Below, piece after piece: positions 1 to 7,462 of a stretch of DNA of 37,976 nucleotides. The position numbers and the translations under genes are program-made. This stretch comes from Pseudomonadales bacterium (GTDB lineage Bacteria > Pseudomonadota > Gammaproteobacteria > Pseudomonadales > Azotimanducaceae): NCBI GenBank assembly GCA_012103505.1, contig WLWP01000007.1:1-37976 (forward strand). The letters run 5' to 3'. The notes beneath the pieces were generated by a model that was not told the origin of the DNA, did no database searches, and worked only from the letters and a program-made list of their open reading frames with translations. Numbering within the stretch: position 1 is the first letter of the stretch; every line of letters begins with the position of its first letter.

Positions 1-68
1 GTACTTTCGTCGAGTTTCACGGTGAAAAAGTCGAATGCGTTGACATGGTGAACAGCCTACCATTTTGA
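1..68 (+). CDS. 3' end of an unidentified protein (partial)
   Basis: The third frame is open from the window edge to a TGA at 66-68 and encodes about 21 residues ending VDMVNSLPF. The composition looks like real coding sequence, and the stop lies about 30 nt before a repeat-family copy, the same arrangement seen after many other plus-strand genes here. The fragment is too short to assign a family. The other two plus frames also stop within 51 bases, so this reading is only the most plausible one. Confidence 0.4.
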   Translation, partial: TFVEFHGEKVECVDMVNSLPF

Positions 69-87
69 AAGTTTGCAGATCTGACCG

Positions 88-143
88 GCTGCTTCTAGCC
101 GAATGCTGCCTCTTGCAGTGCACAATGCTTCGCTTAACGACCC
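88..143 (+). repeat. Shortened copy of the GGCCGAAAGC repeat family
   Basis: It carries the left part of the family (GCTTCTAGCCGAATGC, then TGCCTCTTGCAGTGCACAA) and then jumps to a different right end, CTTCGCTTAACGACCC. The apical hairpin and the second GCATTGCACAA of full copies are missing. It lies between the 3' ends of two converging genes. The same right end, CTTCGCTTAACGACCC, recurs near 6381-6396. Confidence 0.6.
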
Positions 144-150
144 ACAACGA

Positions 151-543
151 TCACTCGTCCGCGATTGCCTGAACTTCGATTTCGATCAAAAGTTCTTCTG
201 CTACCAAACGTGACACCCCAACTAAAGTACTCGCGGGCCCGCTGTTCGCGGGTATGTAGCGGTCACGAACTGATTGGATGATCTCTCGCTTTTCCGAAGT
301 GTAATCGACAACGAATACTGTCATCTTAACGAGATTTTCGAAGCTCGCTCCAGATTCCTGAAGCCCCTGCTGAATGTTCTTCATCACTTGGTCTGTTTGG
401 ACGCCAATGTCGTCGATCCCGACAATTTGCCCACTGGGGTCGAAAGCGCATTGTCCAGAGATGAAGATATGGCGATTCCCGGTCGCTATGACTATTTGTG
501 AAAATCCTTTCCCTGTTGGATACAGGCGTTTTATCTCGCTCAT
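151..543 (-). CDS. RidA/YjgF-family protein lacking the deaminase arginine
   Basis: 130 residues, the normal RidA length, with typical family stretches: ISGQCAFDPSGQIVG near residues 29-43, a TVFVVD strand in the middle, and a C-terminal EIEVQAIA. RidA homotrimers hydrolyse reactive enamine/imine intermediates of PLP enzymes; the catalytic Arg (Arg105 of E. coli RidA) sits in a PARS motif. Here the aligned segment reads GPASTLV, so the Arg position is Ser. This suggests a member of the Rid4-Rid7 type subfamilies without imine deaminase activity. The ATG at 543 follows an AGGAG six bases upstream. It is a single gene, with the TetR gene upstream on the same strand separated by 81 nt. Confidence 0.85.
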   Translation of the reverse strand: MSEIKRLYPTGKGFSQIVIATGNRHIFISGQCAFDPSGQIVGIDDIGVQTDQVMKNIQQGLQESGASFENLVKMTVFVVDYTSEKREIIQSVRDRYIPANSGPASTLVGVSRLVAEELLIEIEVQAIADE

Positions 544-624
544 TTATTAGCTCCTGCAGATGTGCAACTCTATCAGGAAGGACTGTTATTGGGCCGGGAG
601 TCCATTTACGAAGCGGGCGATTTG

Positions 625-1113
625 CTAGTTACGTAGTAAGTTTATCATTAGCGTACCTTCAATCTCGGCGAGAATTGCGGCGGCTCTGTGCTTATCCCTT
701 GCGGGCAGTTTCCCTCTGATCCAATCTTCGTACTCTTCTACAAACAGTCCCGCGACAGTTTTGTAAGGTTCCTCTCCGCGTATAGCAAGACCAACTAGTT
801 CAAACCAGAGTTCCTGTAGTGGTTTCGTGCCACCTGATTTAGACAGATCGGTGAGCGTTCGAACTAGCTGGGCTCCGGAAACGTTGCGACCTGGTAAAGC
901 TTTATCTAACCATTCCGTTAGGTTTTCGGCGATAAGCAACAGGGCTTCCCTCACGAGCGCATCTTTTTTGTCGAAGTAGTACACAACCATTCGGTCGCTA
1001 ATGCCAACACTGTCGCCCATGGCTCTTAGCGAACTGTTCCGAAGTCCCTCCTTGAGGAAATGGGCGGCTACCGCCACAACAATCTGTTGCCTTTTACTTT
1101 GAGTTTGAATCAT
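625..1113 (-). CDS. TetR-family transcriptional regulator
   Basis: 162 residues from ATG 1113 (GTG at 1116 would add one residue). The N-terminal helix-turn-helix is clear: IVVAVAAHFLKEGL, SLRAMGDSVGIS, then MVVYYFDKKDALV, the classic TetR recognition-helix region ending near residue 53. The C-terminal ligand domain is short for the family (usually 190-220 residues in total). It is divergent from the membrane-protein gene at 1366, and the 250-nt spacer contains a 26-bp perfect palindrome that is its probable operator. No strong Shine-Dalgarno sequence is visible. The ligand is unknown. Confidence 0.85.
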   Translation of the reverse strand: MIQTQSKRQQIVVAVAAHFLKEGLRNSSLRAMGDSVGISDRMVVYYFDKKDALVREALLLIAENLTEWLDKALPGRNVSGAQLVRTLTDLSKSGGTKPLQELWFELVGLAIRGEEPYKTVAGLFVEEYEDWIRGKLPARDKHRAAAILAEIEGTLMINLLRN

Positions 1114-1237
1114 CACTACGAAACGTGTGGAAGCCTATTGAGGAAAACGATTCTCGCAGATTTTAGGTGGACCGCCTACCTTGAAGCCGCTTGAAGTCAG
1201 ATGACCGTTCGCTCGTTAATCGACGAATCTAGGGATA

Positions 1238-1280
1238 ATGTAGTAAGGACTACGATCTATGTAGTATATACTACATAGAT
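1238..1280. promoter_or_regulatory. Probable TetR operator: 26-bp perfect palindrome plus a second half-spaced site
   Basis: Positions 1255-1280 form a perfect 26-bp palindrome with half-site ATCTATGTAGTAT. Just upstream, 1239-1254 contains the same GTAGT / ACTAC half-sites spaced by AAGG, an apparently weaker second site. Both lie between the divergent TetR gene (start 1113) and the membrane-protein gene (start 1366). Binding by the adjacent TetR protein is an inference from position and symmetry. Confidence 0.75.
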
Positions 1281-1365
1281 TGGATTTGGCCTGGACGGCA
1301 GCTTCGCGAGTAAATCTGCGATGCCCAAAGCCGAGCCTCTCTTAGCGCTTAAAAGGAGATCTACA

Positions 1366-1704
1366 ATGACGGGTTTTAGAATTCTGCTGGTATTGATGTT
1401 TACTACACTGTTGCTTTATACAACCTTTGTTGTCCTTGACGGCGGCGCCAACTTTGCCGCAACCTTCTTTGCCAACATATTCAATGTTGGATGGCAGGGC
1501 CAGTTCAACTTGGACTTCATGATGTTGATAATGGTCACGTCGCTTTGGATTGCCTGGCGTCACAAATTCTCGCTCAATGGTATCGCTATCGCGTTGATCT
1601 GGCCCGTCGCAGGGCTTATGTTCTTGAGCATCTACTTGTTGATTGCCAGCTACCGTGCCAACGGTAATGTCAGTAGCATACTACTCGGCGATCAAGTTGC
1701 CTGA
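1366..1704 (+). CDS. Small membrane protein under TetR control (DUF2834-like topology)
   Basis: 112 residues with three hydrophobic segments (about 4-22, 47-63 and 72-95) and little soluble sequence. An in-frame ATG exists at 1321, but the ATG at 1366 follows AAAAGGAG with good spacing and begins directly with the first membrane segment, so it is preferred. The pattern (first TM, amphipathic stretch with GWQGQFNLDF, second TM ending WRHKF, third TM) recalls small DUF2834-type proteins, but the family is not certain. The gene is the only obvious target of the divergent TetR regulator. Function unknown. Confidence 0.75.
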   Translation: MTGFRILLVLMFTTLLLYTTFVVLDGGANFAATFFANIFNVGWQGQFNLDFMMLIMVTSLWIAWRHKFSLNGIAIALIWPVAGLMFLSIYLLIASYRANGNVSSILLGDQVA

Positions 1705-1727
1705 CCCGGATACGCTTAACGACTGAC

Positions 1728-1820
1728 GTCTGCTCTTGGCCGAAAGTTGCCTCTTGTAGTGCACAACCATGAGTTTTCGTGCATTGCACAACTCAAAGTC
1801 TGAGTTCGACCCAGAGCCGA
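1728..1820 (+). repeat. Full-length GGCCGAAAGC repeat, copy A
   Basis: Starts 34 nt after the stop at 1704. In order it has TTGGCCGAAAG, CCTCTTG, GTGCACAA, an apical CATGAG/TTCGTG hairpin, GCATTGCACAA and TCTGAGTTCGACCC. The outer arms GCTCTTGG (1732-1739) and CCCAGAGC (1810-1817) pair with each other. The internal direct repeat is GTAGTGCACAA / GCATTGCACAA. Confidence 0.85.
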
Positions 1821-1926
1821 CCTTCGGTGAGCTCTATCTTCGGTCACAAAGAAAAGTCTGATCTCGTTTGGTTGGGAGAGCATTGAGGAGAATTTTGGTA
1901 GCCTTGGGTTAAAAAAGGGGGGCAAG

Positions 1927-2676
1927 ATGCTTTTAACTCGCGAAGAAATTTTCCGTGGTGTATTTCAAGCTATCGTTGTAGTTGTCAGTATCCTCCTCGC
2001 ATTCGGAATCGATACCTGGTGGACGGAACTCGAAGAAAAGGAAGAAGCTTTAGCTCTTTTATCCACTTTCCAGGTAGAGCTTGCCGCAAGTATTAGGCTC
2101 CAAGAGGAAGAGCTTATCTTCAGAATTGCCAAGCAACAATCTGCTCAACGTATTCTTGCGGCGAGTACTGGAGATGTTGAACTGAAGTCTGGTGAAATCG
2201 ACGCTCTGATAAACGATGTAACGCACTGGGGGACGCAAGCCAACGTTGTTGGTGCACTATCATCATTGATCGATAGCGGAAAGCTCGCCTGGATCGATTC
2301 AACAGGGCTTCGAGCTAAGCTGGCACAGTGGCCTGAAAAGACTGCTCTTCTAGATGAAATTGTGAGACAGGATCGTGACAGGCTTGAGCGTGTTTTTTAC
2401 CCGTACTTGATGAGTCGGGCGAGTTTCCCAAAGATTTCGAACGCTTGGCGAGGACGCCCGGGTGATACCGAGAAAACGGTCTATGCACTCGAGGGAGGGT
2501 TGCTGCCTGACGCAATCGATACAGATCACTCGACTTTGCTGAGTCAGCGCGAGTTCCTATCTATCGTCACTATGATTTTCTGGGATCAAGCGGATGCGAT
2601 ATTGAGTGGAAAAGAGTGGTTAGAAGAAGCGCGTCAGCTAAGCGGCGAAATCCAAACAAACTTGGCGCAGCGTTGA
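1927..2676 (+). CDS. Membrane-anchored protein with DUF6090-like N-terminus
   Basis: 249 residues. Residues 1-10 are short and cytoplasmic, about 11-28 are one strongly hydrophobic helix (AIVVVVSILLAFGIDTWW), and a charged, probably coiled-coil stretch follows (about 32-70, rich in E, Q and K). A largely helical soluble region follows. The single TM ending in a W/D-rich motif and then a coiled coil matches the arrangement of DUF6090-type proteins, whose function is unknown. The ATG follows a purine-rich AAAAAAGGGGGGCAAG. The gene is flanked by full repeat copies A and B. Confidence 0.7.
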   Translation: MLLTREEIFRGVFQAIVVVVSILLAFGIDTWWTELEEKEEALALLSTFQVELAASIRLQEEELIFRIAKQQSAQRILAASTGDVELKSGEIDALINDVTHWGTQANVVGALSSLIDSGKLAWIDSTGLRAKLAQWPEKTALLDEIVRQDRDRLERVFYPYLMSRASFPKISNAWRGRPGDTEKTVYALEGGLLPDAIDTDHSTLLSQREFLSIVTMIFWDQADAILSGKEWLEEARQLSGEIQTNLAQR

Positions 2677-2740
2677 AAAAATCATCTTCAGGGCATAGTC
2701 GCCACTTCCTCTTTGGGTTGAAAGTGGAAGTTAGCGAACG

Positions 2741-2833
2741 TCCCTTGTTGGCCGAAAGCTGCGTCTTGCAGTGCACAATCATGAATTTTCGTGCATTGCA
2801 CAACGCGAGGTCTGAATCCACAACCCAAAGCGG
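2741..2833 (+). repeat. Full-length GGCCGAAAGC repeat, copy B
   Basis: GGCCGAAAGCTGC starts at 2750, followed by GCAGTGCACAA, CATGAATTTTCGTG and GCATTGCACAACGC. The right end reads GAATCCACAACCC instead of GAGTTCGACCC, a variant right arm. It sits 74 nt after the stop at 2676, between converging genes. Confidence 0.85.
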
Positions 2834-2970
2834 TCAGTCAGCGCTTCTATGTAGTTGTTTGTTAAATCGCAGCCACTGAATTTTGCCGGACTCGTTTCTG
2901 ACAAATCGTGGTTGCATAGTGGCCAAAAAACCGTCAAGAACGATTCACACAGCGGTTGAAGGAAGAGTGA

Positions 2971-3486
2971 TTAGGGTTTTCGGTCGTTGCGTCGATTGAA
3001 ACCGAATGAATAAGCTACCACTGCAAAAATGGAAAGTACTATCGCAAGTAATGTTATATAAGGAGGTGGTGCGTTCGGATCAATCTCCATCTGTGCGCGG
3101 TCGCCAAGAATGTACTGAACAGTGTCGCGGACATCAAATACGACGGAAATGACGATAAGCATCAGGGTGACTAGTGCCCAGATCCCAAATGGTGTTTTGG
3201 GTTGAATCTTCCCCCCTCGAAATTCGCGCGCGAGGTAGACGATCAATGGAACCCAGACAATAAGATGAGGGACGGAGCCAAGCTTGATGAGCCCGTAGCT
3301 CAGAAATATAGGTATGTTGGTCACCGCAATAAAAAGAATTGCCGCGAGCACCCATCGGGCCTGGATGTGTTTCAAGACCAGAACGCTTAATAGATTTGCG
3401 ATACCAATGGTGCGCAGCCAAATGCCCATGGCTGGTCCCAAGGCGGATATTTGGCTGGAGATATCGGCGGGAGAATACTCAAACAT
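2971..3486 (-). CDS. Four-helix integral membrane protein, unknown function
   Basis: 171 residues with four hydrophobic helices at roughly 24-40, 46-64, 68-84 and 98-118, and a fifth C-terminal helix at about 143-164, then a basic tail NRRNDRKP. I do not recognise a family. Its ATG overlaps the stop codon of the upstream gene by one base (TAATG), so the two genes are translationally coupled and probably act together in the inner membrane. Confidence 0.7.
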   Translation of the reverse strand: MFEYSPADISSQISALGPAMGIWLRTIGIANLLSVLVLKHIQARWVLAAILFIAVTNIPIFLSYGLIKLGSVPHLIVWVPLIVYLAREFRGGKIQPKTPFGIWALVTLMLIVISVVFDVRDTVQYILGDRAQMEIDPNAPPPYITLLAIVLSIFAVVAYSFGFNRRNDRKP

Positions 3487-3749
3487 TACTCTTGTCTCGC
3501 GCGTTTGAGCATTTCATGGATGCGCAATCCAACATAGGTAAACCAGGTTGCCCCAACAATGCTGATGGCGACGGGTTCCGTAAACTCTTTACTGTAGACA
3601 TTGACGTTGTGTACATGCTCAAAGAAGTTCAGGTAGGGGGCAATACCGAAAGCTAGCAGACATGCGGTGAGCCCCGTTGCCACGAATTCAAACGCGAGAA
3701 AGAAAAGATACCGGGAGCCCAATCGCCTGAAAGTTTTTGTTACACCCAT
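3486..3749 (-). CDS. Small membrane protein, coupled to the next gene
   Basis: 87 residues with two hydrophobic helices at about 14-36 and 57-74 and a basic C-terminus. It is the first gene of a two-gene unit; its TAA shares an A with the ATG of the downstream membrane protein. Upstream it is divergent from a LysR gene, and the 117-nt spacer holds an inverted repeat, so LysR control of this pair is a reasonable inference. Family not recognised. Confidence 0.65.
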   Translation of the reverse strand: MGVTKTFRRLGSRYLFFLAFEFVATGLTACLLAFGIAPYLNFFEHVHNVNVYSKEFTEPVAISIVGATWFTYVGLRIHEMLKRARQE

Positions 3750-3822
3750 TCGACCGCCTTATACGTCCTTGCCAGTTGTGGTTGGGACACACTGTAAGGG
3801 ACTGGATTAGGCATTAAAACGC

Positions 3823-3866
3823 GCGTTATTGTTGTTTATTTATTTCGTTTTTGTACATAATAACGC
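3823..3866. promoter_or_regulatory. Inverted repeat abutting the LysR start codon
   Basis: GCGTTATT (3823-3830) and AATAACGC (3859-3866) are perfect inverted repeats separated by 28 very AT-rich bases. The right arm ends immediately before the ATG at 3867, leaving no room for a normal Shine-Dalgarno sequence. A LysR autoregulatory/target operator for the divergent promoter is the likely role. Confidence 0.55.
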
Positions 3867-4772
3867 ATGACAATCGAACACATTAAAGACTTACGGGTGT
3901 TCGTTCAGATAGTCGATACAGGCACGCTGGCAGCTGCAGGTAGAGTATTAGGTTTACCGGCGACATTGGTCAGCCGTCGACTGGCACGCCTGGAAGAAGG
4001 TCTTGCAGTTCGACTTATTGAGCGTACGACCCGCCGACTGCATATCACCGAAGAAGGCTGGACATTCTACGCTCGATGTCGTCGTGTGCTTGCTGAACTT
4101 GCGAGCGCAGAACTCGAATTGACAGCGGAATCGAACACAGTTTCTGGAACGATTCGAACCGTATTGCCTACATCGATGTTGGCGTATGGAATTATGGATG
4201 CCTTGAAAGAGTTCATGGACGAACATCCACAACTGACCATCGAAGTTCAATTATCCGACCGGCCTGTTGACTTATTGGCAGGCGGCTGGGATGTCGCGAC
4301 GCATATCGGCATCCCTAACGATAGCAGCCACGTAGCAAGACGGTTGGGTAGCTTGTCACCCAGACTTGCTGCGACGCCGGAGTATCTGGAGCGTCGCGGC
4401 ATGCCAAAAGATCCAATGGATCTCGTAACACACGAATGCATTCGTCAAATGGTTGGGGGCCTACCTATGAAAGAATGGCCCATCGTGAATGCCCTCGGCG
4501 AGGTCCAGCGAGTACCTGTCAGTGGGCGTTTAGTCTGTTACGACATTATCTCCCTCTACACAGCTATGTGTAGTGGTCATGGGATTGGTCTACTACCCAT
4601 GGCAGCATTGCGTAAAGCCCGTGAGGAGGGTGTGTTGGTGGAGGTGTTGGCGGATTGCTACGCAGATGGTCCCACGCTCTTCGCGCTTATCCCTGCAGGC
4701 AGAAACAAAGTGCATAGGGTGCGTTTGTTTACAGAGTGGCTCGCTTCGTTCATGGAAACGCTCAACAGCTAA
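3867..4772 (+). CDS. LysR-family transcriptional regulator (CrgA-like subgroup)
   Basis: 301 residues, full length for the family. The N-terminal winged HTH spans about residues 4-63 (DLRVFVQIVDTGTLAAAGRVLG, then LVSRRLARLEEGLAVRLIERTTR). The substrate-binding domain runs from about 90 to 295, with the periplasmic-protein-like pattern DLLAGGWDVATHIG and GHGIGLLPM typical of the CrgA/PA2758-type subgroup. The start is set by HTH alignment; the ATG directly abuts an inverted repeat, so the mRNA could be leaderless. It is divergent from the two coupled membrane-protein genes, its likely targets. The inducer is unknown. Confidence 0.9.
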   Translation: MTIEHIKDLRVFVQIVDTGTLAAAGRVLGLPATLVSRRLARLEEGLAVRLIERTTRRLHITEEGWTFYARCRRVLAELASAELELTAESNTVSGTIRTVLPTSMLAYGIMDALKEFMDEHPQLTIEVQLSDRPVDLLAGGWDVATHIGIPNDSSHVARRLGSLSPRLAATPEYLERRGMPKDPMDLVTHECIRQMVGGLPMKEWPIVNALGEVQRVPVSGRLVCYDIISLYTAMCSGHGIGLLPMAALRKAREEGVLVEVLADCYADGPTLFALIPAGRNKVHRVRLFTEWLASFMETLNS

Positions 4773-4782
4773 CAAGCAACCA

Positions 4783-4808
4783 AAGTCCGCTTATGGCTGT
4801 GGATTCAA
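4783..4808 (-). repeat. Isolated right-arm motif in opposite orientation
   Basis: GTCCGC....GG.TGTGGATTCAAC, just after the LysR stop, recurs almost identically at 6314-6339 just after the P-loop gene stop. Its reverse complement resembles the right end of repeat copy B (GAATCCACAACCCAAAGCGG). It is therefore probably a degenerate arm of the same family in the other orientation. Confidence 0.4.
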
Positions 4809-4904
4809 CCGCAGGCGGCTCGCATGAAGGCGGAGATTCTGGCGATTGGGGAGAGATAGCTTATTGCGCTGATCCATTTGGCAATAGTTTGAGCGGCCGT
4901 TGTT

Positions 4905-5062
4905 GGCCGAGGCCGTGTGAAAACTCTCGAGCGGAAAACAAAACACACACGAGAGGTTCCTGAAAGCTAGTTCGACTAGGATGTCGTTCCAACAATTTCA
5001 CTCTCGTGCGCGTTTTTTTCGTCGAATCGAAACTGCAAATAGTTTTCACACAGGCTCGGCCG
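4905..5062. mobile_element. 158-bp long-hairpin (MITE-like) insertion inside repeat copy C
   Basis: Begins and ends with GGCCG. The terminal inverted repeats are 21 bp: GGCCGAGGCCGTGTGAAAACT at the left, and at the right the reverse complement of GGCCGAGCCTGTGTGAAAACT (19 of 21 match). Inner arms also pair: GAAAACAAAACACACACGAG against the reverse complement of CTCTCGTGCGCGTTTTTTTC. The two GGCCG ends could be a 5-bp target duplication. No coding capacity. A second copy of exactly the same length and structure lies at 22872-23029. Confidence 0.7.
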
Positions 5063-5140
5063 GGAGCTGCCTCTTGCACTGCACAATCATGAATTTTCGT
5101 GCGTTGCACAACGCAAGGTCTGAGTTCGACCAACAGCCGC
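5058..5140 (+). repeat. GGCCGAAAGC repeat, copy C (body after the nested insertion)
   Basis: GGCCGGGAGCTGCCTCTTGC, then ACTGCACAATC, CATGAATTTTCGTG, GCGTTGCACAACGCAAGG and TCTGAGTTCGACC. Its left outer arm is at 4895-4904 (CGTTGTTGG region), separated from the body by the 158-bp insertion. It pairs with CCAACAGCCG on the right side. Confidence 0.85.
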
Positions 5141-5209
5141 CGTTATCGTGGGATAACAAGTTTGAGTTAAAGAAGTTGTGGCATGCGATTGGATTCCGCA
5201 ATGTCCCTA

Positions 5210-5635
5210 CTACACTACTTGAAAAGTGGCATTCGCCCTCGCGATTGGCCCCTTGCTAGATGATATAATGCAGTTGGCGACACAGAGAGTCTTTCCCGTT
5301 TTCACAACCTCGATGTCGGTACTTATCCACTGGCCGACCTTTGCCATACCAACGTAATCTATCGATAAGTTGGTTGTTACTAGACCCCCATATTCGAACC
5401 CTTTCTGTTTCAGGACATGCCCACAACAAAGCCCGATGGCGTTGTCGGCTATTGCTGCGAGAAAGGCTCCGTGCACTAGACCTCTGGAGTTGCAATGAAC
5501 GTCGTGTAACACAACCCCGAGCCTGATTTGGCTATCGTCTAACCTAGAATACAGAGGCTCCCATGGGTCGGTAAACTTTGACTTTCTGAAGTGCGGCACG
5601 AAGCCGCTTTCCACACCATCTGTAGGAAGCGCCAC
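5210..5635 (-). CDS. PaaI-type hotdog-fold thioesterase
   Basis: 141 residues, normal for the PaaI/hotdog family. The signature region NSRGLVHGAFLAAIADNAIG (about residues 49-68) matches the conserved HGG-like motif followed by the long hotdog helix, here HGA, with the Asp of IADNA in place of the usual D/E nucleophile position. Further hotdog strands follow: TTNLSIDYVG and IEVVKTGKTLCVANC. Likely a cytoplasmic acyl-CoA thioesterase; substrate unknown. The start is a GTG at 5635 with AGGAG seven bases upstream. It stands alone, convergent with the LysR gene. Confidence 0.85.
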   Translation of the reverse strand: MALPTDGVESGFVPHFRKSKFTDPWEPLYSRLDDSQIRLGVVLHDVHCNSRGLVHGAFLAAIADNAIGLCCGHVLKQKGFEYGGLVTTNLSIDYVGMAKVGQWISTDIEVVKTGKTLCVANCIISSSKGPIARANATFQVV

Positions 5636-5702
5636 AGACTAACTCCTATCACCATGTAGCTTCTCGTAATTAAGGCACGCAGCATTGGCTTTAACAACTA
5701 CT

Positions 5703-5776
5703 CGACGACAGCTTGTGGCCGATAATGGAGTAAAATTGGGTCTAACCCAACCGTCTGCTTCGTCCCCTAAACCGAC
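5703..5776 (+). repeat. Highly diverged repeat-family copy
   Basis: Contains GCTTGTGGCCGATAATGG on the left and CCGTCTGCTTCGTCCCC on the right, resembling the outer arms of the variant (type 2) copies at 23811 and 30866. It lies in the spacer between the divergent thioesterase and P-loop genes. The middle is not conserved. Confidence 0.35.
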
Positions 5777-5802
5777 ACGGTGGGTCTGTTAAGGTTCTAA
5801 CC

Positions 5803-6309
5803 ATGAAGTACAAACGCGTACACATATTTGGCGGTGCAGGATCGGGAAAAACGACGCTGGCCAGACAATATTCCACCAGATTCGGTATCCCACATCACGA
5901 GTTGGACGATTTCTATTACTTAGAAGCGGCTGCTCGCAAGCGGAGACAAAAATCTGAACGAGACCAGTTGCTAGCTGATTCTATTGTTGAGGAAGCATGG
6001 GTTTTAGATGGCATTTTTTGGCAGCCGTGGGTTCAGCCATCGATTGAGCGAGCAGATAAGATCATTGTGTTGGCGATTCCTGAAAAAACGCTACGCTATC
6101 GAATTGTAAAGCGTCATTTCCAATATCTCAGCAAAGCAAAACTGAAAGACTACCGTTACTTTTTCCCAACGCTTTTGGAGCTGTTGAGACATAACCGCGC
6201 ATACCAGGGTGGGCCATTCTTAGAAACTCTCGAGTTGCTCTCAGGGGTTAGTGAAAAGTTGTCGATTTGTGCAAGTAACGATGAAGCAGCTATCGAAATG
6301 GGGTTGTAA
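5803..6309 (+). CDS. P-loop adenylate-kinase-like protein (FlaR/topology-modulation type)
   Basis: 168 residues. It opens with a Walker A motif GGAGSGKTT at residues 10-18, then HHELDDFYY, matching the DNA-topology-modulation / adenylate-kinase-related family, where an Asp after the second strand binds substrate. WVLDGIFWQPW (about 66-76) and ADKIIVLAIP (about 84-93, Walker B-like strand) follow; RIVKRHFQYLSKAKL holds lid arginines and lysines. Likely a small-molecule or nucleotide kinase; the in vivo substrate of this family is not established. The gene is monocistronic with its own promoter region. Confidence 0.85.
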   Translation: MKYKRVHIFGGAGSGKTTLARQYSTRFGIPHHELDDFYYLEAAARKRRQKSERDQLLADSIVEEAWVLDGIFWQPWVQPSIERADKIIVLAIPEKTLRYRIVKRHFQYLSKAKLKDYRYFFPTLLELLRHNRAYQGGPFLETLELLSGVSEKLSICASNDEAAIEMGL

Positions 6310-6313
6310 AAAG

Positions 6314-6396
6314 TCCGCAGTTGGTTGTGGATTCAACTGGTCAATGCAACACCAAGACTTTAGAGATAGAGAACGCTACTTCGCTTAACGACCCGT
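6314..6396. repeat. Scattered repeat-family arms after the P-loop gene
   Basis: GTCCGC....GG.TGTGGATTCAAC at 6314-6339 matches 4783-4808, and CTTCGCTTAACGACCC at about 6381-6396 matches the right end of the shortened copy at 88-143. No intact core is present. The rest of 6310-6523 shows no gene. Confidence 0.4.
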
Positions 6397-6523
6397 TGCT
6401 AACGTTCAGAACCTCAACTGCAATGCTTGGTTACACAGCGTTTCTTCGTTTGCGAAACATATCCAGACTCTAAGAATTAGACCCAACAGCGTTATCGAGG
6501 GAGCAATAAGCTTGTTCAACTTT

Positions 6524-6670
6524 CTACTTGTGGTTGCCTAAGCCTTCTGTGATCCACGGAAAGCTGGAAACAATATCTTCCCCGGTGCGTCCGCTTCGAT
6601 CCTCTGCTAAGGCAGCAACTGAAAGCACAACTATGCTCATCAACGCCAACATGTTTCGTATTCTTGTCAA
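6524..6670 (-). CDS. Possible small secreted peptide
   Basis: Reading from TTG 6670 gives 48 residues (42 from ATG 6652). The N-terminus is MTRIRN followed by a hydrophobic core LALMSIVVLSVAALA and then EDRSG, an ideal short signal peptide with an A-L-A cleavage site. The mature part is only about 25 residues, ending GLGNHK. No family is recognised and no strong ribosome site is visible, so this may be a genuine micro-secreted protein or the 5' end of a decayed exported protein. Context gives no partner. Confidence 0.35.
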   Translation of the reverse strand: MTRIRNMLALMSIVVLSVAALAEDRSGRTGEDIVSSFPWITEGLGNHK

Positions 6671-6969
6671 TTCCCAGTGGCTCCCACTTTCTTGATAACC
6701 GCATCAGCCTCTTCAGTCGACGCACAAGATCTTTGAGGGTTATCCCCACTCCAAGAATCCCCTAGTTCACGAAAGTCTGCCGATGAAAGCGGTACGCGGT
6801 TGGTGCTTCACTCTTACAAAAAGTGGGTTGAAGTGGGGAGGGCGGATGTCAAAGTGAGTTTAGGTGAGGTTCCCATGTACAACGTGATACGGGCTCAAAC
6901 CACTCGCTGCCTGTCCAACGTCACTACGTTGTGTTAACAATTAGTCAAAACCTAACTCAGTACTAAGAA
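6671..6969. other. Non-coding stretch upstream of the VOC gene
   Basis: About 300 bases without a convincing gene on either strand. A small perfect hairpin CAACGT-CACT-ACGTTG lies near 6917-6932, without a T-run, so it is not a typical terminator. The last 40 bases are AT-rich and probably carry the promoter of the gene at 6970. Confidence 0.5.
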
Positions 6970-7347
6970 ATGATTGACCACATCACCATTGCGACAAAGG
7001 ATGTCGAGAAGAGTAAGGCGTTCTACGAACTTGCGTTCCAGCCATTAGGGTATGCAGTCTCTTTCGGCGAAGAGAACACATTCTGGGCGTTCCAACTGGG
7101 CAACAATGCCCTGTTCGAGATTCGCGCCGCTCGAGATGATGAGCTGCCTGTTAGCAGTTGTCATGTCGCTTTTCGAGTGGAGAGCAAGAATCACGTCGAT
7201 GAGTTCTACAAAGCCGCTCTAGGTGCGGGCGGCAAAGACAACGGCAAACCAGGCCTGCGCCCACAATACACAGAACGATACTATGCGTGCTTCGTCCACG
7301 ATCCCGACGGCCATAATATCGAAGCAATGCTTGAAACTGACATTTAA
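6970..7347 (+). CDS. VOC (glyoxalase/dioxygenase superfamily) protein
   Basis: 125 residues, a typical single-subunit VOC protein. It begins MIDHITIATKDVEKSKAFYE (metal ligand His4 and the beta-alpha-beta unit). A second half starts near SCHVAFRVES (His about 65), and the C-terminus HDPDGHNIEAMLE supplies the last glutamate ligand. These are dimers with a divalent metal site that act as lyases, isomerases, dioxygenases or antibiotic-binding proteins; the substrate cannot be read from sequence. Monocistronic, accessory-type neighbourhood. Confidence 0.88.
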   Translation: MIDHITIATKDVEKSKAFYELAFQPLGYAVSFGEENTFWAFQLGNNALFEIRAARDDELPVSSCHVAFRVESKNHVDEFYKAALGAGGKDNGKPGLRPQYTERYYACFVHDPDGHNIEAMLETDI

Positions 7348-7462
7348 CACATAGCTTAAGACACGCAAAGTTGTAAGCGAGAGTTAGGTGCCTGAGGCGG
7401 CGATGACCGAAGCGTTACATGATCGGCTCCGAGGGCATCAAGAATCTAAATCGTATGGGTGA

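Noticed and set aside
1321..1365. Earlier start for the TetR-controlled membrane protein
   Set aside because: AAAAGGAG is correctly spaced only for ATG 1366, and the extra residues do not extend the TM helix.
2616..2879. Plus-strand open frame overlapping the end of the DUF6090-like gene
   Set aside because: It overlaps a better gene, runs through repeat copy B and has no ribosome site.
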